Shown: piece by piece, positions 51,768 to 61,666 of the stretch | Position numbering within the stretch: the stretch's first letter is position 1 | Layout of the letters: each line of letters opens with the position of its first letter | The notes under the pieces: model-generated | The model's input: only the letters and a program-made list of their open reading frames with translations | Told to the model about the DNA's origin: nothing | Database searches by the model: none | DNA from: JAJRPT01 sp964465945 | GTDB lineage: Bacteria; Bacteroidota; Ignavibacteria; Kapaibacteriales; UBA2268 | Length of the DNA: 64,000 bases | Direction: 5' to 3' | Assembly: GCA_964465945.1 (NCBI GenBank) | Contig: CAYXMM010000003.1 | Span: 124,001 to 188,000, forward strand | Translations under genes and position numbers: made by a program

Positions 51768-53675
51768 ATGGGTAAAATAATTGGAATTGACTTAGGAACT
51801 ACGAACTCGTGTGTTTCGGTTATGGAAGGTGCTACACCGCAAGTTATTGCAAGTAGCGAGGGAAATAGAACTACACCTTCAATGGTGGCGTTTACTAAAA
51901 CTGGTGAGAAAATAGTGGGGCAAGCTGCTAAAAGACAAGCGGTTACTAATCCACAAAAAACTATCTATTCTATTAAAAGATTTATGGGTAGAAAAAATAA
52001 TGAAGTTGGCGAAGAGCGTGGAATGGTGCCTTATAAAGTTGTAGCATCTGATGATGGAAATTCAGTAAGGGTTGATATTGACGGGAAGATGTATTCTGCA
52101 CCAGAAATTTCTGCTTTGATTTTAGGTAAAATGAAGCAAACAGCAGAAGATTATTTAGGACAAAAAGTTGATGAAGCTGTAATTACTGTTCCTGCTTATT
52201 TTAATGATGCTCAACGTCAAGCAACTAAAGATGCAGGTGAGATTGCTGGCTTAAAAGTTCGTAGAATTATTAACGAGCCAACTGCTGCTGCCCTTGCCTA
52301 CGGACTTGATAAGAAAGGTAAAAATATGACCGTTGCAGTCTATGACTTAGGTGGTGGTACATTTGATATTTCAATCTTAGAAATTGGCGATGGCGTATTT
52401 GAGGTAAAATCTACAAATGGCGATACACATTTAGGTGGTGATAACTTCGACCAAAAATTAATTGATTTTCTTGCTGATGAGTTTAAAAAAGACGAAGGAG
52501 TTGATTTAAGAAATGACCCTATGGCTTTGCAACGTTTAAGAGAGGCGGCAGAGAAAGCAAAAATTGAGCTTTCACAAATGCTACAAACTGACGTTAATTT
52601 GCCATTTATAACTGCAACTGCTGATGGTCCAAAGCACTTAAATATTACTATTACTCGTTCTAAATTTGAATCTTTATGTGCTGATTTATTTAACAGCACT
52701 TTAAAACCAGTTGAACAAGCAATGAAAGATGCTAAAATGTCACCAACTCAAATTGATGATGTTATCTTAGTAGGTGGTTCAACACGTATCCCTAAAATTC
52801 AAGAACTTGTTAAAAATTTCTTTGGAAAAGAACCATCAAAAGGTGTAAATCCTGATGAGGTTGTGGCAGTAGGCGCAGCAATTCAAGGTGGTGTTCTTTC
52901 TGGTGATGTTCAAGATGTATTGTTACTTGATGTAACACCGCTTACTCTTGGTATTGAAACTATGGGAGGCGTTTTAACTCCAATGATTCAAGCAAACACA
53001 ACAATTCCAACAAGAAAATCTGAGACTTTCTCTACAGCATCTGATAATCAGCCATCTGTGGAAATTCATATTTTGCAAGGTGAAAGACCTATGGCTAAGG
53101 ATAATCGTTCGCTTGGACGTTTCCACTTGGACGGCATTCCGCCAGCACCAAGAGGAGTTCCACAAGTTGAAGTTACTTTTGATATTGATGCTAATGGTAT
53201 ATTAAGCGTTTCTGCGAAAGACAAAGCCACTAATAAAGAGCAAAATATCAGAATTGAGTCTTCAAGTGGATTAGGTAAAGATGAGATTGAAAGAATGAAA
53301 CAGGAAGCAAAAGCAAATGAAGCAGCGGATAAGCAATTCAAAGAACAAGCTGAAAGACGTAACCAAGCAGATGCAATGTTGCATTCAACTAAAAAACAAT
53401 TAGAAGATTTAGGTGATAAAATTGGTGCTGAAGATAAGACAAAAGTTACAGATGCAGCGGATAGATTAGAGAAAGCATTAAAAGAAAATGAAGCTGATAT
53501 TCAACCAGCGTTAGATAATCTAAATCAAATTTGGAGTGCAGTTTCACAAAATCTTTATTCACAACCAGGTGCAGATGCGGGACAAGGTCAAACTCCTCCT
53601 CCACAAGACGGACAAACAAGTTCAAACGATGTAGAAGAAGCCGACTACACGGTAGTCGATGAAGACAAGAAGTAA
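51768..53675 (+). CDS. dnaK: Chaperone protein DnaK (Hsp70)
   Basis: The 635-residue protein has a complete Hsp70 layout: nucleotide-binding domain with IGIDLGTTNSCV (phosphate 1), AVYDLGGGTFDIS (phosphate 2) and VILVGGSTRIPKIQ, linker DVLLLDVTPL (about 386-395), substrate-binding domain, and a helical lid ending in a Gly/Gln/Pro-rich tail with the acidic end EEADYTVVDEDKK. AAAGGAG lies 10 nt upstream of the ATG. grpE and dnaJ are not adjacent, so it is a single-gene unit with its own terminator. Confidence 0.98.
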   Translation: MGKIIGIDLGTTNSCVSVMEGATPQVIASSEGNRTTPSMVAFTKTGEKIVGQAAKRQAVTNPQKTIYSIKRFMGRKNNEVGEERGMVPYKVVASDDGNSVRVDIDGKMYSAPEISALILGKMKQTAEDYLGQKVDEAVITVPAYFNDAQRQATKDAGEIAGLKVRRIINEPTAAALAYGLDKKGKNMTVAVYDLGGGTFDISILEIGDGVFEVKSTNGDTHLGGDNFDQKLIDFLADEFKKDEGVDLRNDPMALQRLREAAEKAKIELSQMLQTDVNLPFITATADGPKHLNITITRSKFESLCADLFNSTLKPVEQAMKDAKMSPTQIDDVILVGGSTRIPKIQELVKNFFGKEPSKGVNPDEVVAVGAAIQGGVLSGDVQDVLLLDVTPLTLGIETMGGVLTPMIQANTTIPTRKSETFSTASDNQPSVEIHILQGERPMAKDNRSLGRFHLDGIPPAPRGVPQVEVTFDIDANGILSVSAKDKATNKEQNIRIESSSGLGKDEIERMKQEAKANEAADKQFKEQAERRNQADAMLHSTKKQLEDLGDKIGAEDKTKVTDAADRLEKALKENEADIQPALDNLNQIWSAVSQNLYSQPGADAGQGQTPPPQDGQTSSNDVEEADYTVVDEDKK

Positions 53676-53696
53676 AAATAGATTAATTTATATTCA

Positions 53697-53728
53697 AAAG
53701 CCCTCGAAAGAGGGCTTTATTTTTTTGG
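53697..53728 (+). terminator. Terminator of dnaK
   Basis: AAAGCCCTC (53697-53705), GAAA tetraloop, GAGGGCTTT (53710-53718), then a T-rich tract. Confidence 0.88.
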
Positions 53729-53730
53729 TG

Positions 53731-54342
53731 CTATTTTAATATTTTACTAGCTTTATCTTTTAATGAATCATATAATTTTTGGTTGCTAATTCTACAAGAA
53801 GGATGATAAAAATCAATTATAGTAGTATTTTTATACTTCAATAACTTATTATCTTGTTTTAAATCTGAATCAAATAGTTTTTCCCAAACATCTGAATATG
53901 AAATTCCTCCAACAATTATATTTGGATTAATAATATTAATTTGTTCTTTTAAAAACTCTTTATTCTTTTCTAAATAAATAATTATTTCACTTTTATTACT
54001 TGTTGATTTACCACCGGTTTTCTTAAGGTTAATAAATGCAACCTTTTGTAAAGATTCATGTTTTAATTTATTTGTCAAATTATCAAGAGGCGGAAACTTG
54101 TTTAATAACCCATATGCCCATGTTCCTATTCTATGTGCATGAATACCATATAGTTCTTCACTCCACCATTTTCTAAAATCTCCAGAATTTTGAGTAGGAT
54201 TATTAGCTTCTTTTGTAATAAAAAGAATCTTCAAATTACTATCTTGATATTTTTCCTCATTTATTATTCCATCTTTTTTAATTCCTTTTATAGAATTAAA
54301 ATATGAATCGAATAATTTATCAATATGTTCATTTTTATTCAT
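53731..54342 (-). CDS. Uracil-DNA-glycosylase-like protein
   Basis: The 203-residue protein has features of the UDG-like superfamily: LKILFITKEANNP (strand 1 and first active-site loop), IGTWAYGLLNKFPPLD, KVAFINLKKTGGKST, INIINPNIIVGG and a C-terminal IIDFYHPS with the catalytic-position His. Members remove uracil from DNA or act on other substrates; this one is distant from Ung. Its start overlaps the end of the LprI-like gene by 8 nt, so they are one transcript. It ends next to the dnaK terminator. Confidence 0.65.
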   Translation of the reverse strand: MNKNEHIDKLFDSYFNSIKGIKKDGIINEEKYQDSNLKILFITKEANNPTQNSGDFRKWWSEELYGIHAHRIGTWAYGLLNKFPPLDNLTNKLKHESLQKVAFINLKKTGGKSTSNKSEIIIYLEKNKEFLKEQINIINPNIIVGGISYSDVWEKLFDSDLKQDNKLLKYKNTTIIDFYHPSCRISNQKLYDSLKDKASKILK

Positions 54343-54763
54343 TATAGTAATCGTATAATTCTAAGTAATTTATTAAATCTAAAGTTCTATCTTTTGTTAT
54401 CTTATACATTTTAAGACCTATAGATTCTCCAAGATTCATAGCATTATAATTCATACTATCTTCAGCTATAACATGCAATTCGTCAAAGTTTTCTTTTTCT
54501 TTTTCCTTGAATTTAACCCAAGCAATTTGTGCAGTTTTAAGTTTTTCAAAACTTTCTTTAGGAAGTTTTTTCTTTAAAGTTTGATAAACTTCATTTAGTT
54601 TTTTATCCCATTTTTCTTCTGCTACAATGTAACATTCAATAGGTAACTCTTCTTGAGTTTCTATACAATTTTGTAGTTGCGTCTCAATTTCTTCTATGCT
54701 TTCTGCAATTGAAATACTGATATTGAATAGAACTAAGACAATAGTAAATATAATGCCTTTCAT
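54335..54763 (-). CDS. Secreted LprI/DUF1311-family protein
   Basis: The 142-residue protein has a signal peptide ending SIAES. The domain has two Cys (NCIETQEELPIECYIV), then EEKWDKKLNEVYQTLKKKL and LKTAQIAWVKFKEKEKENFDE, the DUF1311 pattern WDxxLNxxYxxL...LxxAQxAWxxFxxxE. LprI of Mycobacterium inhibits lysozyme; for other members the role is open. No lipobox is seen, so it is probably periplasmic. It lies between an OLD-family gene and a UDG-like gene. Confidence 0.82.
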   Translation of the reverse strand: MKGIIFTIVLVLFNISISIAESIEEIETQLQNCIETQEELPIECYIVAEEKWDKKLNEVYQTLKKKLPKESFEKLKTAQIAWVKFKEKEKENFDELHVIAEDSMNYNAMNLGESIGLKMYKITKDRTLDLINYLELYDYYNE

Positions 54764-54883
54764 AATGCTCCTTGATTTGTTTGAAATTAAAATACAAAAA
54801 TAAAAAATATTTCTAAATAAATTAATACATGTTTCTGTCGTTTAATTTGTTATAGTAATTGTTAAGTCTAATATTAGAATAAA

Positions 54884-56926
54884 TTAAAAATTGTTAAATT
54901 CTAATATTTTGGCAATTATATTGTCAATTTTTTTTATTAATCTACCATTTGATAACTTAAAATATTTAGAATTAGTAAAATCAATTGCTAAATCCATTTT
55001 ACCATATATTTTTTTTAATTTATTTTTCTCTAAAAACTTTTTTGTAGATAAATCTTCAGTTAAAGGTTCAAATTTAATATTATCTTGTCTATTATTCTCA
55101 AAATCCGAATATTTATTATTTATTAGATTTTTAAAATAATGTTCAATTTCTCTTCCTTCTGTAATCCACAAACACTCATCATCATAATCTTCAATCTCAG
55201 ATTTAATTCTTTGAAGTGTTTCTTTTAGTTTTAATTCATCATTTTCTCTATCTTTATCAGATACAAAAATAATATTTTTATTAATGTTATATAACTTTAT
55301 ATAATCATTAACTAATAATTCGTTCTTTTTTTCATTTGGGTTTAAATATAAATGAGATTTTAAACTACCCCCATAAAACATAATCTGATAATGAAAACCC
55401 TCTTGTAACTCATAATTTCTTAACTCAATCATTTTATTTATATAAATTCTATCACTTGGACCTTCAACCCAAATAATACAATTTGCTGCTTTCAATGAAG
55501 AATATCTTACCCCTATCAAATCTAATGCTTTTGTGCTTTCACTACTTACTTTTTCAATAATAAATTTTTGTTTATCTTTATCTTCATTTTGTGTTTCATC
55601 TTCTTCTTTTTCAATTGTGAAAACTGAAATTTTCTTAGAAAATTCAAAAGTATCAATAATATGGTTCGAATGAGTTGCTATATAAAATTGAAAATTTTTA
55701 CTTCTTGGATGTGTTGTAAAAACTTCTATAAGTCTGCGTTGCATTTTTGGATGTAAGTATAGCTCTGGCTCTTCAATAAAAATCATACCACTATCAAAAT
55801 GAAATAGTGGGTAAGTTAATAGTATAATCATCTGCAAGCCAGTTCCTAATTCGTAAATAGGTCTCTCTTCTTGATTTCCAATTTTAATTTTTAGATGTTG
55901 TTCTTCAATTTTGACTTCACTATTAGCAACAGGTGATATAGAAACCTCATCTTTATTAAAAAAATTTTCTGATAAAAAATCTTCAAACTCTAAATGCTTA
56001 CTTCTTGTTTTTTTTGAATTTATTAAATTGCTACTTACTAAGTTAAAAATATTCTTTCCAATTTCGATATGAATTTTAGAATTATCATTTTCAATAACCT
56101 CGATGCGGTTTTGATTATCTGTAAACTTATACTCATTATTAATCATTGTGATAAAGTTATTATTTAAGTATTCATATTTTGAAGTTCGTATACTATGAAT
56201 ATAAATTTTATTTAATTTATCAAATTGATTTTTATTATCTGTTTGATTGTTTATACTTTTAATGATTTTTTTTAAGTCTTTAATTATTGTGTTTAACCTA
56301 TCTAAATTATTAAATTCTACTTTATATTCATTAAATTTTTTCTCGATTTTATCTTTTGCATTGATAAGTAAATTATTGCTTAATTTAGAATAAAACCTTT
56401 CATCTGTTTCTACTACTCTATCTTCATATAAAATTTCTATAATATTTTGTTGAATGATTTCAAAAAACTCAATCCAAAAACTTAATTTATTTAAAGTATT
56501 ATCTTTTAAATAATTATTATTTTCGTTGTTTTCATATAATCTGGAATTAATAGAATCTCTATATTTAATTTCAGTATTAATATATCCAAATTTTATTTGA
56601 AAACCTTCAATTCTTTCATTACCTTTAATAACCTCATTTATTATTTCAAGAATTTGAGTGTTGAAATTAGAATGAAATTCTTTTAAAAACATTTCAAAAG
56701 AGTATGAATAAATATCATAAATTTCTGACTTTATAATCTCTCTTAAAATATAACTTTTTCCTGAATTGTTTTCACCAATAAAAATATTGACTTTATTCAA
56801 GTTTTCTAATTTCGATAATATACTTCCATTTTCGTTTATTAATTTATTTTCTAATGAACTAGGTAATTCGATATTTTCGAACAAATTATAATACTCTAAT
56901 TTTTCAAATGAATCTTTAAATGACAT
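54884..56926 (-). CDS. OLD-family ATPase/TOPRIM nuclease
   Basis: From the ATG at 56926 (GAGG 7 nt upstream) the protein has 680 residues; in-frame starts at 56938 (ATG) and 56956 (GTG) are possible. The ABC-type ATPase has Walker A GENNSGKS (51-58), a long helical insertion, Walker B MIFIEEPELYLHP and the THS switch (YIATHSNHIID). The C-terminal TOPRIM domain has CIIWVEGPSD and FVSDKD. OLD nucleases include the P2 Old protein and GajA of the Gabija defence system. No UvrD-like partner is beside it, so this is a stand-alone type. A defence role is inferred. Confidence 0.87.
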   Translation of the reverse strand: MSFKDSFEKLEYYNLFENIELPSSLENKLINENGSILSKLENLNKVNIFIGENNSGKSYILREIIKSEIYDIYSYSFEMFLKEFHSNFNTQILEIINEVIKGNERIEGFQIKFGYINTEIKYRDSINSRLYENNENNNYLKDNTLNKLSFWIEFFEIIQQNIIEILYEDRVVETDERFYSKLSNNLLINAKDKIEKKFNEYKVEFNNLDRLNTIIKDLKKIIKSINNQTDNKNQFDKLNKIYIHSIRTSKYEYLNNNFITMINNEYKFTDNQNRIEVIENDNSKIHIEIGKNIFNLVSSNLINSKKTRSKHLEFEDFLSENFFNKDEVSISPVANSEVKIEEQHLKIKIGNQEERPIYELGTGLQMIILLTYPLFHFDSGMIFIEEPELYLHPKMQRRLIEVFTTHPRSKNFQFYIATHSNHIIDTFEFSKKISVFTIEKEEDETQNEDKDKQKFIIEKVSSESTKALDLIGVRYSSLKAANCIIWVEGPSDRIYINKMIELRNYELQEGFHYQIMFYGGSLKSHLYLNPNEKKNELLVNDYIKLYNINKNIIFVSDKDRENDELKLKETLQRIKSEIEDYDDECLWITEGREIEHYFKNLINNKYSDFENNRQDNIKFEPLTEDLSTKKFLEKNKLKKIYGKMDLAIDFTNSKYFKLSNGRLIKKIDNIIAKILEFNNF

Positions 56927-57111
56927 AAGATGCCTCATTTCCCTTTCTCTTTTCACAAAAATATTAATTCTTACTTAATTTTCAAACCTTCATCGAAAAC
57001 TTTCTTTTTCATATAAGTGCCTTTAAATTTTAGTCAAATTTTCTTTCTTTCAATTTTAAACCTTATTTTTATTTTTTTGTCTAAAATTAATATTTGATTA
57101 TTGAGGGAAAT

Positions 57112-58416
57112 ATGAAGTTTTTTACGTTTTTGTTTATTTTGTTGTTAGTCTTTAATGTAAAGTCAGATGAGTTGTATTTTCCTCCTATTGCTGGTAGCGA
57201 TTGGGATACTTTATCGCTTCAATCTCTGAATTGGTGTGAATCGAAAATTGATAATCTGTATAATTATCTTGATGAAAATCATACTAAAGCTTTTATCGTG
57301 TTGAAAGATGGTAAAATTGTTTTAGAAAAATACTTTGGTGAATTTACTAAAGACTCGATTTGGTACTGGGCTTCCGCAGGCAAGACTCTTACTGCTTTTA
57401 TGGCTGGGATTGCCCAACAAGAAGGGTTTTTATCAGTCAATGATAGAACGTCTAAGTATTTAGGTGATGGCTGGAATTCCGAAACGCAGGAACAAGAGGA
57501 TAAGATTACTATTTTACATCAACTTACAATGACGAGTGGCTTAGATGATGGGGTGAAAAATTCTTCTTGCACAGAAAAATCTTGTCTAATTTATAAAGCA
57601 GATGCTGGTGATAGGTGGGCTTATCATAATGCTCCTTATTCGCTTATTGATTCAGTTATAGAAGTCGCAACTAATAGCACAATGAATAATTATGTTCGTA
57701 AAAAACTTACATTAACTACTGGAATTACAGGCGGGTTTATTAAATTAGAAGATTATAATAATGTATTTTTTAGTAAGCCGAGAGATTTCGCTCGATTTGG
57801 ATTGTTAATTTTAAATAAAGGGAATTGGGCAGGTAATCAAATTATGGCTGATGTTACTTATTTTAATAATATGACGAACACTTCGCAGGAACTTAATAAA
57901 TCTTATGGCTACTTATGGTGGCTAAATGGTAAGGAAGAGTTTATGTTGCCCGGCTCTCAAATTAAATTTAAAAGGACATTAATGCCAAATGCACCTTCTG
58001 ATATGATTGCTGGAATGGGAAAAAATGGTCAATTCGTGGATATAGTTCCGAGTCAGAATTTAGTTTTAATTAGAATGGGAGATTCACCTGAGAATGTGCC
58101 AGTTCCTTTTTTAATGAATGATTCAATTTGGGTATTTATGAATGATTTGGAATGCACAACTGATGTAAGCGAAGCTAAAGAAATTCCTAATATTAATATT
58201 TATCCAAATCCAAGTAGCAACAACATAAGTCTAACTTCAAACAATATTATTTCAAATCTTAAAATCTATGATTCTCTTGGGAAAATAGTATTACAAGAAA
58301 ACCCTTTTATAAACAAAATGACTATAAGTTTAGAACCACTCAAAAATGGAATATATTTTGCTCAAATTACTCTCGCCAATGGTGAAAATTATACAAGAAT
58401 TATAACTAAAAATTAG
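57112..58416 (+). CDS. Secreted class C beta-lactamase-like serine hydrolase with T9SS domain
   Basis: The ATG at 57112 has GAGGGAAAT directly upstream and starts a signal peptide ending NVKSDE. The 434-residue protein has the beta-lactamase/DD-peptidase motifs SAGK (Ser88-Lys91), YHN (in WAYHNAPYS) and a late HG/KTG-equivalent GMGKNGQFVD. The end is a T9SS type A domain (INIYPNPSSNNISLTS, LKIYDSLGKIV, GIYFAQI). Related secreted proteins are esterases or peptidases rather than antibiotic-resistance enzymes. It should be exported and sorted to the cell surface. Confidence 0.88.
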   Translation: MKFFTFLFILLLVFNVKSDELYFPPIAGSDWDTLSLQSLNWCESKIDNLYNYLDENHTKAFIVLKDGKIVLEKYFGEFTKDSIWYWASAGKTLTAFMAGIAQQEGFLSVNDRTSKYLGDGWNSETQEQEDKITILHQLTMTSGLDDGVKNSSCTEKSCLIYKADAGDRWAYHNAPYSLIDSVIEVATNSTMNNYVRKKLTLTTGITGGFIKLEDYNNVFFSKPRDFARFGLLILNKGNWAGNQIMADVTYFNNMTNTSQELNKSYGYLWWLNGKEEFMLPGSQIKFKRTLMPNAPSDMIAGMGKNGQFVDIVPSQNLVLIRMGDSPENVPVPFLMNDSIWVFMNDLECTTDVSEAKEIPNINIYPNPSSNNISLTSNNIISNLKIYDSLGKIVLQENPFINKMTISLEPLKNGIYFAQITLANGENYTRIITKN

Positions 58417-58475
58417 TAAATTAAACAAAATCAAATATATAAAATGAGTTTTGTTGTTATTACTCATTTTTATTC

Positions 58476-58519
58476 CATTTTCCTTAAATTGCAGTTTTAT
58501 ATTCAATTTTTGGAAACAT
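58476..58519 (+). repeat. Promoter-region repeat, copy 1
   Basis: 44 bases starting CATTTTCCTTAAATTGCAG and ending TTTTTGGAAACAT are repeated at 61621-61664 with two differences. Copy 2 is directly upstream of the S9 peptidase start. Confidence 0.8.
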
Positions 58520-58521
58520 AG

Positions 58522-58590
58522 ATGACAAGATATTTATTTCTTAGTTTTGTTAGTTTCTTTCAAATCATAAAAAATATAAAATATAAATGA
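58522..58590 (+). pseudogene. Relic of a gene start (signal-peptide fragment)
   Basis: An ATG stands three bases after repeat copy 1, close to where the S9 peptidase ATG stands after copy 2. It encodes 22 residues (MTRYLFLSFVSFFQ...) and then stops at 58588. The basic-hydrophobic start looks like a signal peptide. The rest of the former gene appears to be lost. Confidence 0.45.
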
Positions 58591-58785
58591 ATAAATATTC
58601 ATAAATGAAAATTATTTTAAAATTTTAAAAAAAATATTTTTTTATAACTCTTGAAAAATCAAATATATACTAAAATATTAATTCCAATGTGAAAAATAAA
58701 TTCAAAAATTTGTGTAATATTTGAGTAACTTGCGTGTTATCATATATATATTATTTACAAAAAATAAAAAGACTTGAGGCGTGAA

Positions 58786-61584
58786 ATGAAAATTATTTTA
58801 TTCTCAATATTAATTGTAATCTCTATTAGTCTAAAAGCTAGTAATTGGGTCATGTTTGATGAATACTCATTATCAAGTGAAAAATTTGGAAAAATTGAAG
58901 AATGGAGACTTTCAAATGGTGAAATACAGATTTATCAAAATGGCATTAGTTATTTTTATAATGAACGAACCTTCAAGTTACTAGATAAAATAGAAGTAAA
59001 AAAGGACGTTTATATATATCCAAATGCTTATGCTTATGATTCAACAAAATCATATTTGAATGTTATGGATAACAAATTTGATAAAAAGCAATTAATACTT
59101 AACGTGTCTATTTTAAATGTGTTAAATGAAAAATCGGGTGATACACTGAACTCAATAAATCTAGATAATTATTGTAAAGTACCAAAAGTTAGCTCATCAC
59201 AATCTTTATATTTAGGTGATAGATATAGTGTTTTCAGTATGGGGGATAGTTTGATAATATACTGTACTCATAGTTACACAGAATGGGGTTATCACTCTTG
59301 GAACTTTTTATCTTCATCACATATCCATACTTATGATGTTAAATCAGATTCGGTAGTTTCAGTACAGCTTTTCGACAGAGTTTATGCAAACCCTTATATA
59401 ATAAATAACAACGAAGGGGACTCATCAAATATTCTATTCAGTACTAACAAACAGCTATATAAATACAACCCAAAAGGTAACAGACTATATACCATCTCAA
59501 CAAAATTTGAAAGTCCATCTTCAAAAAGCTTTTTAAATAAAAACATGAGTTATATAATTTACTACCAGAATAATATTTTATCAAAACGAGACCTGAATAA
59601 GTGGGATACTTTATATATTGATACAAATATAAGGAATTTTCGAGCTGAATTAATTTTAGAAACAAAGCCAAATATACTCTTATTTAAATCTGACTCTGTA
59701 GGATTCTTTATTTATAATATTGACAACGAAACCTTTGGAATAGTTGATAAATTAAATAAATATGATAGCTTATTTAAAATTAGGAATATAAAATTTAATT
59801 CTGATAATTCAAATCTTTATGCAGAAACAAAAGATAGTAATATAATAAGAATAAACTTAGCCAGTTTTTTAAATAATTTTATTTCTGTAGATTTTACATC
59901 AGATAAATATATGGCAGATTCAAATTATGTTTTCAATTTTAAAAGTAAAATAAGCGACGAATTAGATTCTGTAATTTGGGATTTTGGCGATGGTATTATT
60001 TCTAATGAACTTAACCCGAAACATCAATATAAAAGATCAGGAGATTATAACGTTAATCTCGTTGGATTTAAAAATGGTGTAAAAATTACAAAAAATAAAT
60101 ATAAGTATATTCACATTCCAACACCAGTCCGATTTAATATTACATATTCTTTAACAATAAATGAAAATGACGCAAAATTTTATGTAAATAATGGAGTAAC
60201 TGGTAGCGGTTATATTAATAATTATATTTACGATAATATTGAAATTGAGCCGCTTTTTGAGGACACACTTTATGGAAGTACGTATTCGTTAAATACAAGA
60301 AAAGCATTTACAGAAATAAATTTTATATTTTATTCATACAATGACATGTATCATGCTTCTACTCATTTTAGACTTACAGGACCACAATTCGATTTTTGGA
60401 ATAAAGATTTAAAAGAAAATATTTTAATAAAGGATCTTCCAAGGAAAGATGCTAATATAGCAAATTCACATTATCTCATAGAAAAGGTTGATGGGTTACC
60501 ATTTATTATTAAAGAATTTACTAATGGTAGAATTTTAATAAAGAATATTAATAAAGCTACTGACACTTTTTGTATTCAATCAAAGAGTGTTCTATTACAC
60601 TCTAATAAATCAATAGTAACAAATGATTTTATGATTTATTCATTTCATAATAAATCTTCAATAAACTATTTAGATAGTATATCAGTTTACGATAAAATTA
60701 ATATTGACACAATTAAATTTGCTGATATTTTAGATGAAAATCATTATATTTTTATCGATAATAACAACTCTTATGTTACAGACTTATATGGAAACATTAT
60801 CAATTCCTTTCCTATGCTTAAAGATTCAATTTTAGCTGTTAAAAAAGTTAAAGAATATATATTAGTTTTAAATGTAGAAAAAAAAGTAGGTAACAACAAT
60901 TTATTCTTAAACAGATATGATAATGATGCCAAACTAATTGAAAGTAATCGTATTGATAATGCTGATATAAAAGCAAATTTTCAAAAGGTATATGCTAATG
61001 TTGAAAATGATTCATTATATTTAATATTTGATTATGTAACTAACTTTAAGATTTTCAAACAAAAACTTTCTTCATACTCTATGAAAATTAACTCTCTTAT
61101 AATTGAAACCAAAAATGCTAATGTATTTAATTCAAAAATATTTACATTTGGTAATTTAGATTTATCACTTTATGACAAAAACTTGCAAAATTTATACCAT
61201 TATTATGTTGAAGAGAAATTCGGAACTTTTTACTCATCTATTAAAATTGACAATAAAATTTACATTTATGGTCTAATGTTATCTGACCCCGAGAGTGGTA
61301 GTTATAACGAAATATTTGCTATTTTAGACTTAAAAGATAAACTAACCTTAAACATCAAATATTCAGATATCAGTAATTCAACCTTGTTTCCTAATCCTAC
61401 TTCCCATTATCTAAATTTTTACTCAAATAAAGATATAAATGAAGTTGTAATTTACGATTTACTAGGTCAAATTGTGTTACATCATGTTATCAATGGCAAT
61501 AAAATTGATGTCTCTAATTTAACTAACGGAATTTATTTTATTAAAATTAATAATGGAGTAACACAGAAATTAATTAAGGGATAA
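58786..61584 (+). CDS. Large secreted protein with PKD domain and T9SS domain
   Basis: From the ATG at 58786 (GAGG 7 nt upstream) the protein has 932 residues with a signal peptide ending SLKAS. A PKD domain lies at about 380-450 (DSVIWDFGDGIISNELNPKH, then GDYNVNLVGFKNG). The rest has irregular beta repeats of propeller type without strong motifs. The C-terminus is a T9SS type A domain (LFPNPTSHYLNFYS, VVIYDLLGQIV, GIYFIKI, QKLIKG). It is very rich in Asn, Lys, Ile and Ser. Function unknown; surface or matrix role inferred. Confidence 0.85.
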   Translation: MKIILFSILIVISISLKASNWVMFDEYSLSSEKFGKIEEWRLSNGEIQIYQNGISYFYNERTFKLLDKIEVKKDVYIYPNAYAYDSTKSYLNVMDNKFDKKQLILNVSILNVLNEKSGDTLNSINLDNYCKVPKVSSSQSLYLGDRYSVFSMGDSLIIYCTHSYTEWGYHSWNFLSSSHIHTYDVKSDSVVSVQLFDRVYANPYIINNNEGDSSNILFSTNKQLYKYNPKGNRLYTISTKFESPSSKSFLNKNMSYIIYYQNNILSKRDLNKWDTLYIDTNIRNFRAELILETKPNILLFKSDSVGFFIYNIDNETFGIVDKLNKYDSLFKIRNIKFNSDNSNLYAETKDSNIIRINLASFLNNFISVDFTSDKYMADSNYVFNFKSKISDELDSVIWDFGDGIISNELNPKHQYKRSGDYNVNLVGFKNGVKITKNKYKYIHIPTPVRFNITYSLTINENDAKFYVNNGVTGSGYINNYIYDNIEIEPLFEDTLYGSTYSLNTRKAFTEINFIFYSYNDMYHASTHFRLTGPQFDFWNKDLKENILIKDLPRKDANIANSHYLIEKVDGLPFIIKEFTNGRILIKNINKATDTFCIQSKSVLLHSNKSIVTNDFMIYSFHNKSSINYLDSISVYDKINIDTIKFADILDENHYIFIDNNNSYVTDLYGNIINSFPMLKDSILAVKKVKEYILVLNVEKKVGNNNLFLNRYDNDAKLIESNRIDNADIKANFQKVYANVENDSLYLIFDYVTNFKIFKQKLSSYSMKINSLIIETKNANVFNSKIFTFGNLDLSLYDKNLQNLYHYYVEEKFGTFYSSIKIDNKIYIYGLMLSDPESGSYNEIFAILDLKDKLTLNIKYSDISNSTLFPNPTSHYLNFYSNKDINEVVIYDLLGQIVLHHVINGNKIDVSNLTNGIYFIKINNGVTQKLIKG

Positions 61585-61620
61585 AATTAAATACTTAAAA
61601 TCTTATAACTCGTTCTCCCT

Positions 61621-61664
61621 CATTTTCCTTAAATTGCAGTTTTATATTTAATTTTTGGAAATAT
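61621..61664 (+). repeat. Promoter-region repeat, copy 2
   Basis: Matches 58476-58519 at 42 of 44 bases and ends 2 nt before the S9 peptidase ATG. It must contain that gene's promoter and leader. Confidence 0.8.
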
Positions 61665-61666
61665 TT

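Larger units (their letters stand above)
58417..58785. other. Gene-free stretch with a duplicated promoter and a gene-start relic
   Basis: Apart from the repeat at 58476-58519 and the tiny ORF at 58522-58590 this is AT-rich spacer, including a TA run near 58742-58750. No other coding signal is seen. Confidence 0.6.

Noticed and set aside
54884..56926. Gabija defence system
   Set aside because: The OLD-type ATPase/TOPRIM gene resembles GajA, but no UvrD-like GajB gene is next to it.
57112..58416. Antibiotic-resistance beta-lactamase
   Set aside because: Although SxxK and YxN are present, the T9SS domain and lack of a clear KTG motif fit a general secreted serine hydrolase better.
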